From Candidatus Cloacimonadota bacterium (GTDB lineage Bacteria > Cloacimonadota > Cloacimonadia > Cloacimonadales > TCS61), in the NCBI GenBank assembly GCA_003647825.1, contig QMNP01000044.1, positions 1 through 9,391 on the forward strand: a DNA stretch of 9,391 nucleotides, in the 5' to 3' direction. The notes below the pieces were generated by a model. The model saw nothing but the letters and a program-made list of their open reading frames with translations. It did not search any database and had not been told where the DNA came from. Below, one piece after another: positions 1 to 5,343 of the stretch; position 1 is the stretch's first letter, and each line of letters opens with the position of its first letter. Made by a program: the position numbers and the translations under genes.

Positions 1-210
1 CATTGAGATATTAAGAAAATTGTAAAACTCTTTTTTGGATTTTCTACCACAGCCTTCAGCAATGTTATTTGGAATAGAAACAACAGCTCTTCTTAACTGC
101 GAAGTAATACCATATATTTCTTCTTTTGGGAAGCTTTTAGTTTCCTTGTAAACTTTTAAAGCCAGCTGATGAGCTTCATGCCAAATATCAAGTTTCTTAA
201 AATCTCTCAC
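1..210 (-). CDS. Four-helix bundle protein (23S rRNA intervening-sequence type), 5' part
   Basis: The first 70 codons of a gene that runs off the left edge. The translation begins VRDFKKLDIWHEAHQLALKV and continues with ITSQLRRAVVSIPNNIAEG near residues 35-53, followed by KSKKEFYNFL. The pattern DF.KLxxW..AH.L...VY, then QLRRA..SI..NIAEG, is the signature of the small four-helix-bundle family first seen as ORFs in 23S rRNA intervening sequences (TIGR02436/S23 type). Their molecular function is not settled. The GTG start at 208-210 has a GGAG five bases upstream; an ATG just before it is in another frame and stops after five codons. The gene starts 35 nt after the perR stop on the same strand, with no terminator visible between, so it may be co-transcribed. 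The C-terminal half lies outside the window. Family call is confident; role unknown. Confidence 0.8.
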   Translation of the reverse strand, partial: MRDFKKLDIWHEAHQLALKVYKETKSFPKEEIYGITSQLRRAVVSIPNNIAEGCGRKSKKEFYNFLNISM

Positions 211-218
211 GCATTCTC

Positions 219-246
219 CAACTGCTAATAGCTAAGTGCCATTTGC
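219..246 (-). repeat. 7-nt-period repeat upstream of the four-helix-bundle gene
   Basis: On the minus strand four consecutive heptamers each begin with GC: GCAAATG, GCACTTA, GCTATTA, GCAGTTG. A degenerate ATAAATA unit precedes them and GAGAATG follows. The tract fills the gap between the perR stop and the four-helix-bundle start and includes a 6-bp inverted repeat (AATAGC/GCTATT). The period is visible directly. It may be a relic of a short tandem array or an insertion footprint; its role is unknown. Confidence 0.5.
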
Positions 247-656
247 TATTTATCCTTTTCCAAACAGACTTTACAAATTCCTTTCAAATTCACATGATGC
301 TCTGTAATTTTGTGACCATTAATAATATCATCGTTGTATAGATCAAAAGATCTATCCAGATCATATATTTTATTGCATTTAATGCATTTAAAGTGAATAT
401 GAGGATGTGTGTTGTACTCATAACGTATTTCACTTTCGAAAAGCGAAAGAGCAACTAAAATTCCTTTTTCGGAGAATGTTTTTAAAGTGTTATAAACCGT
501 AGTTTTGGATAGCGTCGGAATCTCATCTGCCAAAGCTTGGTATATCATATCTGCGGTAGGATGTGTTTTATAGTTCTGCAGATATTCCAGTATCTTTATC
601 CGTTGCATGGAAGGAGCAATATCATACTCTTTCAGAACTTCAATAATACTATTCAT
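246..656 (-). CDS. perR: PerR-type peroxide-sensing repressor (Fur family)
   Basis: A 136-aa metal-dependent DNA-binding repressor. The winged-helix part (residues about 1-75) carries QRIKILEYL, THPTADMIYQAL and TTVYNTLKTF. The dimerisation/metal part follows. Aligned by eye to Bacillus subtilis PerR, the regulatory-metal ligands correspond to H32, E80 (Asp85 in PerR), H86, H88 and D99 (Asp104 in PerR). The structural zinc site is C91/C94 plus C128/C131. An Asp rather than Glu at the last regulatory position separates PerR from typical Fur, so peroxide sensing by Fe-dependent histidine oxidation is the likely mode. The Asp85-to-Glu change is unusual. I chose ATG 654-656 because AAGGGAG precedes it at proper spacing; the longer in-frame start at 692 would lie inside the operator-like palindrome at 684-698. 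Divergent from the DUF6125-like gene and followed by the four-helix-bundle gene. Targets beyond itself are not shown. Confidence 0.87.
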   Translation of the reverse strand: MNSIIEVLKEYDIAPSMQRIKILEYLQNYKTHPTADMIYQALADEIPTLSKTTVYNTLKTFSEKGILVALSLFESEIRYEYNTHPHIHFKCIKCNKIYDLDRSFDLYNDDIINGHKITEHHVNLKGICKVCLEKDK

Positions 657-661
657 TTTTA

Positions 662-668
662 CTCCCTT
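662..668 (-). promoter_or_regulatory. Ribosome binding site of perR
   Basis: AAGGGAG on the minus strand, with 5 nt between its last G and the ATG at 656. It decides the 136-aa start against a 12-residue longer ORF that has no comparable site and begins within the PerR-like palindrome. Confidence 0.7.
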
Positions 669-683
669 GTCACAAATACATTT

Positions 684-698
684 TTGTAACAATTACAA
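684..698. promoter_or_regulatory. PerR-box-like operator upstream of perR
   Basis: TTGTAACAATTACAA on the plus strand, TTGTAATTGTTACAA on the minus strand. This is a 7-1-7 palindrome with one arm mismatch. It matches the Bacillus PerR box TTATAATTATTATAA at 12 of 15 positions. It lies 28 nt upstream of the perR ATG and directly downstream of a TATAAT on the same strand, where a bound repressor would block transcription near its start. Autoregulation is the simplest reading. The site could also influence a divergent plus-strand promoter, because TTGTAA (684-689) is followed 18 bp later by TATATC (708-713). Confidence 0.65.
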
Positions 699-705
699 AT
701 TTGGA

Positions 706-711
706 ATTATA
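706..711 (-). promoter_or_regulatory. Candidate -10 element of the perR promoter
   Basis: A perfect TATAAT on the minus strand, just upstream of the PerR-like palindrome. Transcription would start near 699, giving a leader of about 43 nt. The -35 position for a 17-bp spacer (729-734, ATTTTC) is a poor match. TTGACG at 720-725 is closer to consensus but only 8 bp away. The call therefore rests on the -10 and its place next to the operator. Confidence 0.4.
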
Positions 712-732
712 TCTTTTTGCGTCAAGGAGAAA

Positions 733-816
733 ATGTTGAATATTTTAGAAAATTTTCTTGGAGGTGTTAGCAAAATTATATTTCATCAGCTTTTTAATTT
801 ATTAAATATCTGCTAA
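733..816 (+). CDS. Possible 27-aa leader or small peptide
   Basis: An ATG preceded by AAGGAG (724-729) opens a 27-codon reading frame, MLNILENFLGGVSKIIFHQL then FNLLNIC, in the leader region of the downstream DUF6125-like gene. The spacing from AAGGAG to ATG is only 3 nt, shorter than usual. The peptide is rich in Leu/Ile/Phe with scattered charged residues and would form an amphipathic helix. Nothing in it is recognised, and in AT-rich DNA such a short frame can arise by chance. If real, it could be a leader peptide or a small membrane-active peptide. Confidence 0.22.
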   Translation: MLNILENFLGGVSKIIFHQLFNLLNIC

Positions 817-837
817 AGATGAGTTTTTAGGTTTTTA

Positions 838-867
838 TTGACACTGATGCAAGAGAAAAACTGCATC
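838..867 (+). promoter_or_regulatory. TTGACA hexamer with adjacent inverted repeat upstream of the DUF6125-like gene
   Basis: A perfect -35-like TTGACA (838-843) is followed by the inverted repeat GATGCA (846-851) and TGCATC (862-867) with a 10-nt gap, ending 32 nt before the ATG at 900. No good -10 hexamer sits 16-19 bp after the TTGACA; the nearest AT-rich candidate, TATAGA (872-877), is too far at 28 bp. The repeat could be an operator for an unknown regulator or a small mRNA hairpin. Weak call. Confidence 0.3.
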
Positions 868-899
868 GATTTATAGAATAATAAATTGGGGAGAATAAG

Positions 900-1409
900 A
901 TGAATTTAGAGACTTTATCTAAAGAACAATTGATTGGAATGTTAGATGATTTTGCCAAAAACTGGCTGGCTCATGATGGTCTATGGTTTCAGCAGGTTGA
1001 AAAGAATTACGGCATTGAGAAAGCGATTGAGCTTGATACTGAAGCCTGGAGAACTTTTACAAAAATTGAAGCAAAGCGAATAATGGCAAGACACAACATC
1101 CCTGAAAATAGCGGACTGGAAGGTTTGAAAAAAGCACTTTCTTACAGATTGTATAGTCGTTTAAATATTCAGAGTATATCAGAGGAAACTCATAATTCGT
1201 TTGTATTTAAAATGAATAGATGCCGTGTGCAGTATGCTCGTAACCGAAAAGGATTACCGGATTTTCCCTGTAAGAGTGTTGGTATAGTAGAGTATAGTGA
1301 ATTTGCTAAAACTATCGATAAAAGGATAAAAACTACTTGTATTGCCTGTCCGCCAGATAAACATCCTAAAGAATTCTATTGTGGTTGGAAATTCGAATTA
1401 ATCGAATAG
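900..1409 (+). CDS. Cys-containing cytosolic protein resembling the DUF6125 family
   Basis: A 169-aa soluble protein with no signal peptide or membrane segment. The N-terminal half is helical and carries WLAHDGLWFQ (22-31) and AIELDTEAWRTFTKIEAKRI (42-61). The C-terminal half has conserved-looking cysteines C108, C124, C147, C150 and C161, in contexts MNRCRVQYAR, GLPDFPCKSVGIVEY, TTCIACPPD and YCGWKF. From memory this pattern matches the uncharacterised DUF6125 family of anaerobes, with some resemblance to L-2-amino-thiazoline-4-carboxylate hydrolase-like proteins; neither was tested by search. The cysteines could bind a metal or carry redox chemistry. GGGGAG (888-893) precedes the ATG by 6 nt. 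It is divergent from perR, so peroxide-linked expression is possible, and it ends at its own terminator, so it is probably transcribed alone. Confidence 0.75.
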   Translation: MNLETLSKEQLIGMLDDFAKNWLAHDGLWFQQVEKNYGIEKAIELDTEAWRTFTKIEAKRIMARHNIPENSGLEGLKKALSYRLYSRLNIQSISEETHNSFVFKMNRCRVQYARNRKGLPDFPCKSVGIVEYSEFAKTIDKRIKTTCIACPPDKHPKEFYCGWKFELIE

Positions 1410-1424
1410 AAATATGTGGTTAAA

Positions 1425-1458
1425 ATTCAAGATCAGACAATCTGGTCTTGAGTTTTTT
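1425..1458 (+). terminator. Rho-independent terminator of the DUF6125-like gene
   Basis: TCAAGATCAGA (1427-1437) and TCTGGTCTTGA (1441-1451) form an 11-bp stem with one wobble and a CAA loop, extendable to 13 bp. Six T follow at 1453-1458. The hairpin starts 15 nt after the stop codon at 1409. It overlaps the last codons and the stop of the convergent polyprenyl synthase gene. In the minus direction the hairpin is followed only by AATTTT, a poorer terminator tail. Confidence 0.8.
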
Positions 1459-2314
1459 CTTGTTTCAACTCAGATTTAATGATAACGTATCGGACCAGAT
1501 TCAATAAGTGCTTTTTGTATTCGCAGTCCTTGAAATTCTCCAGATTCTTTTTCGCTTTCTCACAATATATTTTAGTTTGTAACAATATATTAATGTCAAA
1601 GTTCTTTGGTTGTTCATCATCCAGATAGTCATCCATAAGCTGATAGGCAATTCCAATATTTGTTCCGAATTCTCCCAGTAATGATATACTTTTTTCGTCT
1701 GCTCCGGCAAGAATTGCACCGCTTTTACAACAGGCACTCATCAGTGAGGCGGTTTTTGCATTAAGATGAGCAATATATTGTTCGAAGTTCGTAAATGGAG
1801 AGATAATCTCATTGATCTCGCTCTGGCACATTGTTTCTACAGTTTTTGTGAAAATAGCTGAGATTTTCGGTTGCTCAAGTTTATTCATTATTAGAAAACC
1901 ATGTGAAAAAAGCAGATCTCCAGCCAGAACTGCTATTCTGTTATTAAATTTATGATTCATGGTTTTTTGTCCACGACGGTGAGAAGATTCATCCACTATA
2001 TCATCATGGATCAGAGAGGAATTATGGATCAATTCAACAACAGCAGCAAGCTGGATTTCAGTATCGCTTGCTTCAGTTGCAGTTCTATCTGAAGTTGCAG
2101 TCATCTCTCGAACAAGACCTGCCGACAACAGAACCAAAATCGGCCTTAATCTTTTGCCACGGATTTCAAAAAAATAGGTAAAGATATTATGAAGATCAAT
2201 CCTGTTTTCGGTAAAAGATAACAGTCTTTTTTTTAGCTCATTTTCCAGTAAGGAAAGCTCTTTACTAAGAAACACAAAAACTTGTTCCAACCAGACATTT
2301 ACTTCATCATTCAT
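1433..2314 (-). CDS. Polyprenyl diphosphate synthase, short C-terminal form
   Basis: An all-alpha trans-isoprenyl diphosphate synthase of 293 aa that would extend an allylic diphosphate with isopentenyl diphosphate to make the quinone side chain. Visible landmarks are IRGKRLRP (51-58, diphosphate-binding), the first Asp-rich motif LIHDDIVDE (D104, D105, D108) and the second, YQLMDDYLDD (D228, D229, D232). Ser at positions 99-100, just before the first motif, is small, which fits a long-chain product in this family. After the second motif the usual segment with the GKxxGxDLxxGKxTLP pattern is absent: the chain passes from LDDEQPKNFD almost straight into the terminal helices (KIYCEKAKKNL). Typical members are about 320-330 aa. 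Its ATG overlaps the menA-type stop by 4 nt (ATGA), indicating translational coupling. Last recognisable gene of the nqr operon. Full activity is uncertain because of the missing segment; the family assignment is sure. Confidence 0.85.
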   Translation of the reverse strand: MNDEVNVWLEQVFVFLSKELSLLENELKKRLLSFTENRIDLHNIFTYFFEIRGKRLRPILVLLSAGLVREMTATSDRTATEASDTEIQLAAVVELIHNSSLIHDDIVDESSHRRGQKTMNHKFNNRIAVLAGDLLFSHGFLIMNKLEQPKISAIFTKTVETMCQSEINEIISPFTNFEQYIAHLNAKTASLMSACCKSGAILAGADEKSISLLGEFGTNIGIAYQLMDDYLDDEQPKNFDINILLQTKIYCEKAKKNLENFKDCEYKKHLLNLVRYVIIKSELKQEKTQDQIV

Positions 2315-3225
2315 ATTAATTTATCCAATGCAAAACCTAAACTGAACAGAATTCCAAATATCATATGAAGTCCAATAGTTGCACCGTTTGCCGGCAAAAG
2401 TTCATTTATTTTATCAAAATTAACTGAAGCTACTTTCATCGCTTTCACACAGATCGGAAGAGTCAGTATTACTGCTAATGTAAAGATCGGGAACCAATTT
2501 AAGATCACCCCAATTATTACCCAGATGTAATTGAAAATAAGGAAGATATAAAATAATTTTATTGCTTTAGCTTTTCCAAAAACAATCACCAGGGTTTTCT
2601 TTCCTACTGCTCTATCTGCATCATGATCCTGAAATTCGTTGATGTATAAAATCAAACCGACTAAAACACCGACTGGAATCGAAGCCAGTAATGGTTGAAG
2701 AGCATGAGTTTGAGCTAATACAAAATATGTTCCATATACTATCAGTGGTCCGCATGCGACAACAGTAATAATTTCCCCCAAAGCGGTGTAACCAAGTTTC
2801 AATGGTTTGGCTGTGTAAAAATATCCAATAAAAAATCCAGCAATTCCGATATATAATATTACATTACCCTTAGTTATCGAATTCAAATAAAAACCGATAA
2901 TAGCAGTAGCTGCAAAGCAGAGCAGACCAGCTGTCAGCATTGCTTTCGGGCTCAATTCTTTTTCCTGTATCACACGTGATCCACCGCTGAACATATTATG
3001 GTTTTCATTAATTTCATCCAGGTTAGATTTATGATCGAAATAATCATTAACCAAGTTTGTACCTGAATGTACAAAAATTACTCCAAAGGCCGTTAATATC
3101 AGTTTCAGCCAATGAATTTCTCCAGTCAGATTCCAGGCCATTACTGCTCCAAGAATTACTGAAATCAGTGAAGCTGTGAGAAATGGGGCTCTTGAAGCTT
3201 TGATCCATAATTTTATTTTATTCAT
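2311..3225 (-). CDS. menA: UbiA-family prenyltransferase, MenA type (DHNA polyprenyltransferase)
   Basis: A 304-aa polytopic inner-membrane enzyme with about eight or nine hydrophobic helices. It likely transfers the polyprenyl chain to 1,4-dihydroxy-2-naphthoate, giving demethylmenaquinol. The first Mg-diphosphate motif is NLVNDYFDHKSNLDE (N57, N60, D61, D64), followed by FSGGSRVIQEKELSP (79-93), the MenA-like form of the family. The second motif is YINEFQDHDADRAVGKKTL (N196, D200, D204). The start follows GAGGA at good spacing, 19 nt after the nqrF stop, and the gene shares an ATGA overlap with the downstream polyprenyl synthase that would make its lipid substrate. The equivalent enzyme of the futalosine pathway (MqnP) cannot be excluded, as no other menaquinone genes are in view. 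UbiA family is certain; MenA is likely. Confidence 0.85.
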   Translation of the reverse strand: MNKIKLWIKASRAPFLTASLISVILGAVMAWNLTGEIHWLKLILTAFGVIFVHSGTNLVNDYFDHKSNLDEINENHNMFSGGSRVIQEKELSPKAMLTAGLLCFAATAIIGFYLNSITKGNVILYIGIAGFFIGYFYTAKPLKLGYTALGEIITVVACGPLIVYGTYFVLAQTHALQPLLASIPVGVLVGLILYINEFQDHDADRAVGKKTLVIVFGKAKAIKLFYIFLIFNYIWVIIGVILNWFPIFTLAVILTLPICVKAMKVASVNFDKINELLPANGATIGLHMIFGILFSLGFALDKLI

Positions 3226-3244
3226 TTTATCCTCATTTATTTCT

Positions 3245-4483
3245 TTAAAATTCGTCGAATCTGATCATATCTTCATCAACGCCAAGATCATAGAGCATCT
3301 TATTTACGGCTTTCAGCATTTCTGGTGGGCCACAAAGATAATATTCGATATCCTCGGGTTCTACATGATCTTTTAGATAATGTTCCAGAATTGCTTCGTG
3401 AATGAAGCCGGTCATGCCATCCCAGTTATCTTCCGGTTTTGCTTCGGAAAGCGCAATGTGAAAGGAGAAATTGGGAAATTCTTTTTCTATCTTTCTAAAA
3501 TCTTCTTCGTAGAATATCTCTTTCTTAGATCTGGCTCCATACCAGAAACTAACTTTTCTATCTGTTTTCATTGTATAAAACAAATGCATAATATGTGATC
3601 GCATCGGCGCCATTCCTGCCCCACCTCCGATATACATCATTTCTGCATCAGATTCGTTTATGAAGAACTCACCATAGGGACCGGAAATTGTTACTTTATC
3701 TCCCGGTTTTTTACTGAAAATATAAGAGGAAGAAATTCCTGATGGGACCTTCTGCAGAATATTTTTTTTATGATCCCAGGGAGGTGTGGCAATTCTCACA
3801 TTCAACATAACTATATTCCCTTCCTCAGGATGATTTGCCATCGAATAGGCTCTTGTTATATTTTCTGTATTTCGATTCTCCAGGTCGAGAGCATTTATCC
3901 TTTCCCAATCTTCTTTGTATTCTTCAGGAATATCAAAATCTTCATCAAATTTAATATGATAATGAGGAACTTCTATTTGAACATAACCTCCCGATTTGAA
4001 ATCAAGAGTTTCACCTTCTGGAAGTTTGACTACAAATTCTTTGATAAAGGTTGCTACATTTTCGTTAGATACTACTTCGCATTCCCACTTTCTGGTGGAA
4101 AAAACTTCTTCTGGAACTTTAATTTCCATATCATCACGAACTTTTACCTGACAGGCCAAACGCCAATTTTCTTTCGCTTTTTTACGATTAATAAACGTCT
4201 CTTCTGTAGGCAGCAGATCACCACCACCAGACTCAATTTGACATTTACAGTATCCGCAGGTTCCTCCTCCACCACAGGCAGATGGAATGAGAATATCATT
4301 TTCCACCAGAGCATTCAGCAAAGTTCCACCAGTTTCTATTTCTTTGGCATTTTCTTTATCATTATTTATGGTTAGTTTCACAATACCGTGTTTAACCAGG
4401 AATTTTTCAGAAATGACTATAGTAAGAGTGAGCAATATAATAATCGTTACTATCATTGTAATTCCGCTGATTATGATTATCAT
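3245..4483 (-). CDS. nqrF: Na+-translocating NADH:quinone reductase subunit F
   Basis: The NADH-oxidising entry subunit, 412 aa (Vibrio cholerae NqrF is 408). Residues about 3-25 form one membrane anchor. A plant-type ferredoxin domain follows with [2Fe-2S] ligands C70, C76, C79 (SACGGGGTCGYCKC) and C111 (RLACQV), the same numbering as in Vibrio. The ferredoxin-reductase part has RAYSMAN (211-217, FAD), GPYGEFF (268-274), GGGAGMAP (286-293) and CGPPEM (384-389, NADH), ending in DEF. Electrons go from NADH via FAD and the 2Fe-2S centre to the membrane subunits. GGAG (4489-4492) precedes the ATG by 5 nt. It starts 10 nt after the miniprotein stop and ends 19 nt before the menA-type gene. An extra Cys at 81 adjoins the cluster loop. 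Confidence 0.97.
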   Translation of the reverse strand: MIIIISGITMIVTIIILLTLTIVISEKFLVKHGIVKLTINNDKENAKEIETGGTLLNALVENDILIPSACGGGGTCGYCKCQIESGGGDLLPTEETFINRKKAKENWRLACQVKVRDDMEIKVPEEVFSTRKWECEVVSNENVATFIKEFVVKLPEGETLDFKSGGYVQIEVPHYHIKFDEDFDIPEEYKEDWERINALDLENRNTENITRAYSMANHPEEGNIVMLNVRIATPPWDHKKNILQKVPSGISSSYIFSKKPGDKVTISGPYGEFFINESDAEMMYIGGGAGMAPMRSHIMHLFYTMKTDRKVSFWYGARSKKEIFYEEDFRKIEKEFPNFSFHIALSEAKPEDNWDGMTGFIHEAILEHYLKDHVEPEDIEYYLCGPPEMLKAVNKMLYDLGVDEDMIRFDEF

Positions 4484-4493
4484 TGATTCTCCG

Positions 4494-4628
4494 TTAGTGA
4501 TTTTTGCAGGCAGAACAAGCTCCGCTGCAGGAATTATTATTATTTTTTTTGGTTTTCAGAATGAAGGCAAAACTCAATATTGCAATGAAAATTGCAAATA
4601 CAATAATACCTATAAATATTGTTAACAT
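4494..4628 (-). CDS. 44-aa Cys-rich single-span membrane miniprotein, NqrM-like candidate
   Basis: An unlisted small gene fitting exactly between nqrE (11-nt gap) and nqrF (10-nt gap). The translation is MLTIFIGIIVFAIFIAILSF, AFILKTKKNNNN, SCSGACSACKNH. Residues 2-24 form one transmembrane helix, a Lys/Asn linker follows, and the short tail has C34, C38 and C41 in SCSGACSAC. AGAGGA (4634-4639) precedes the ATG by 5 nt, and TAA ends it just ahead of the nqrF ribosome binding site. The architecture (one N-terminal helix, basic linker, SCxG and CxxC cysteines) recalls NqrM (DUF539), needed in Vibrio to place iron in the NqrD/NqrE cluster, and FeoB-associated Cys-rich membrane proteins. It is much shorter than NqrM, and homology is not proven. 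That it is a real gene is well supported by its spacing and signals. Iron delivery to the NQR cluster is an inference. Confidence 0.8.
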   Translation of the reverse strand: MLTIFIGIIVFAIFIAILSFAFILKTKKNNNNSCSGACSACKNH

Positions 4629-4639
4629 TGTGTTCCTCT

Positions 4640-5254
4640 TTAAATATTAATGCCGGAAAACGTCATGAAGGCCATGGCGATCAGACCGGTCAGCAGCATT
4701 GTTATTCCAAGTCCTCGTAATGGTTTTGGAATATTTGAATATTTCAATTTCTCTCTGATTGCAGCCATGGCCATTATCGCCAGCATCCAGCCAATACCTG
4801 ATGAAACTCCGAAAACTGTGGATTGCCCCAGAGTGTATTTCCTTTCGATCATGAACAAAGACACTCCAAGAATGGCGCAGTTCACCGTAATAAGCGGCAG
4901 AAAAATACCCAATGCTGTATAAAGTTTCATTGAAATCTTCTCGATTGCCATTTCAGCAATTTGCACCATCGCTGCAATAACAGCGATAAAAGCAATGTAG
5001 TTTAAGAAGCTAAGATCAACTTCAACGAATTTCGGGCTAAGCCAGCTTAGTGCTCCAGCCTTCAATAAATACTCATGAACCAGCCAGTTAACTGGAGTAG
5101 TAATTGCCATTACAAATACTACTGCAAAGCCTAATCCAATTGCAGTAGTAACTTTTTTGGAAACTGCCAGAAATGAGCACATTCCCAAAAAATAAGCCAG
5201 TAGAATATTTTCTACGAAAACAGATTTTATACCTAAACTAAACATCTCTAACAT
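4640..5254 (-). CDS. nqrE: Na+-translocating NADH:quinone reductase subunit E
   Basis: A 204-aa integral membrane subunit with six hydrophobic helices, homologous to NqrD and RnfA. It carries the two cysteines that, with those of NqrD, bind the intramembrane iron centre between NqrF and NqrC: C26 in LGMCSFLAVSKK and C126 in TVNCAILG. Vibrio NqrE has Cys26 and Cys120. SSGIGWMLAIMAMAAIREKL (151-170) is also family-typical. AAGGA precedes the ATG. The nqrD stop lies 118 nt upstream, an unusually wide gap for this operon that holds a palindromic repeat. The Cys-rich miniprotein follows after 11 nt. Confidence 0.96.
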   Translation of the reverse strand: MLEMFSLGIKSVFVENILLAYFLGMCSFLAVSKKVTTAIGLGFAVVFVMAITTPVNWLVHEYLLKAGALSWLSPKFVEVDLSFLNYIAFIAVIAAMVQIAEMAIEKISMKLYTALGIFLPLITVNCAILGVSLFMIERKYTLGQSTVFGVSSGIGWMLAIMAMAAIREKLKYSNIPKPLRGLGITMLLTGLIAMAFMTFSGINI

Positions 5255-5280
5255 AATATATCCTTATACTAAGAACTAAA

Positions 5281-5343
5281 ACATTTCGTTCCCAAGCACC
5301 AGCGTGGGAATGTGTTTTGGTAACTAAGCTGGGGCTTAGTAAC
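5281..5343. repeat. Twin-hairpin palindromic repeat within the nqrD-nqrE gap
   Basis: Two imperfect hairpins stand side by side. The first is CGTTCCCAAGC (5287-5297), loop ACCA, GCGTGGGAATG (5302-5312). The second is GTAACTAAGC (5320-5329), loop TGGG, GCTTAGTAAC (5334-5343). Stems are 10-11 bp with one mismatch each, plus one wobble in the first. The GTTCCCAxGC...GCGTGGGAA core looks like a family of dispersed intergenic palindromes seen in several bacterial phyla, so this is probably a REP/MITE-like copy. Its edges are not certain; it may extend to 5372, just after the nqrD stop. Neither hairpin has a T-run on the operon strand, so it need not stop transcription. Confidence 0.7.

Noticed and set aside
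657..692. Longer perR ORF starting at 692 (12 extra residues)
   Set aside because: It would begin inside the PerR-like palindrome and has no good ribosome binding site, while ATG 656 has AAGGGAG at proper spacing and matches the usual N-terminus of the family.
1501..1737. 78-aa ORF on the minus strand inside the polyprenyl synthase gene
   Set aside because: Overlaps a clear family member in another frame. I checked whether it might be a frameshifted remnant of the missing post-DDxxD segment, but it shows no GKxxGxDL or TLP pattern.
3770..4375. 201-aa plus-strand ORF opposite nqrF
   Set aside because: Antisense shadow of nqrF: rich in Phe/Ile, no ribosome binding site, no recognisable domain, and nqrF is certain on the other strand.
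4287..4625. 112-aa plus-strand ORF covering the nqrE-nqrF gap
   Set aside because: Antisense to the start of nqrF and to the Cys-rich miniprotein. The minus-strand frame has operon spacing, a ribosome binding site and a sensible membrane-plus-Cys design.
5281..5343. Hairpins between nqrD and nqrE as a transcription terminator
   Set aside because: No T-run follows either stem on the operon strand, and nqrE and nqrF downstream are required for the same complex.
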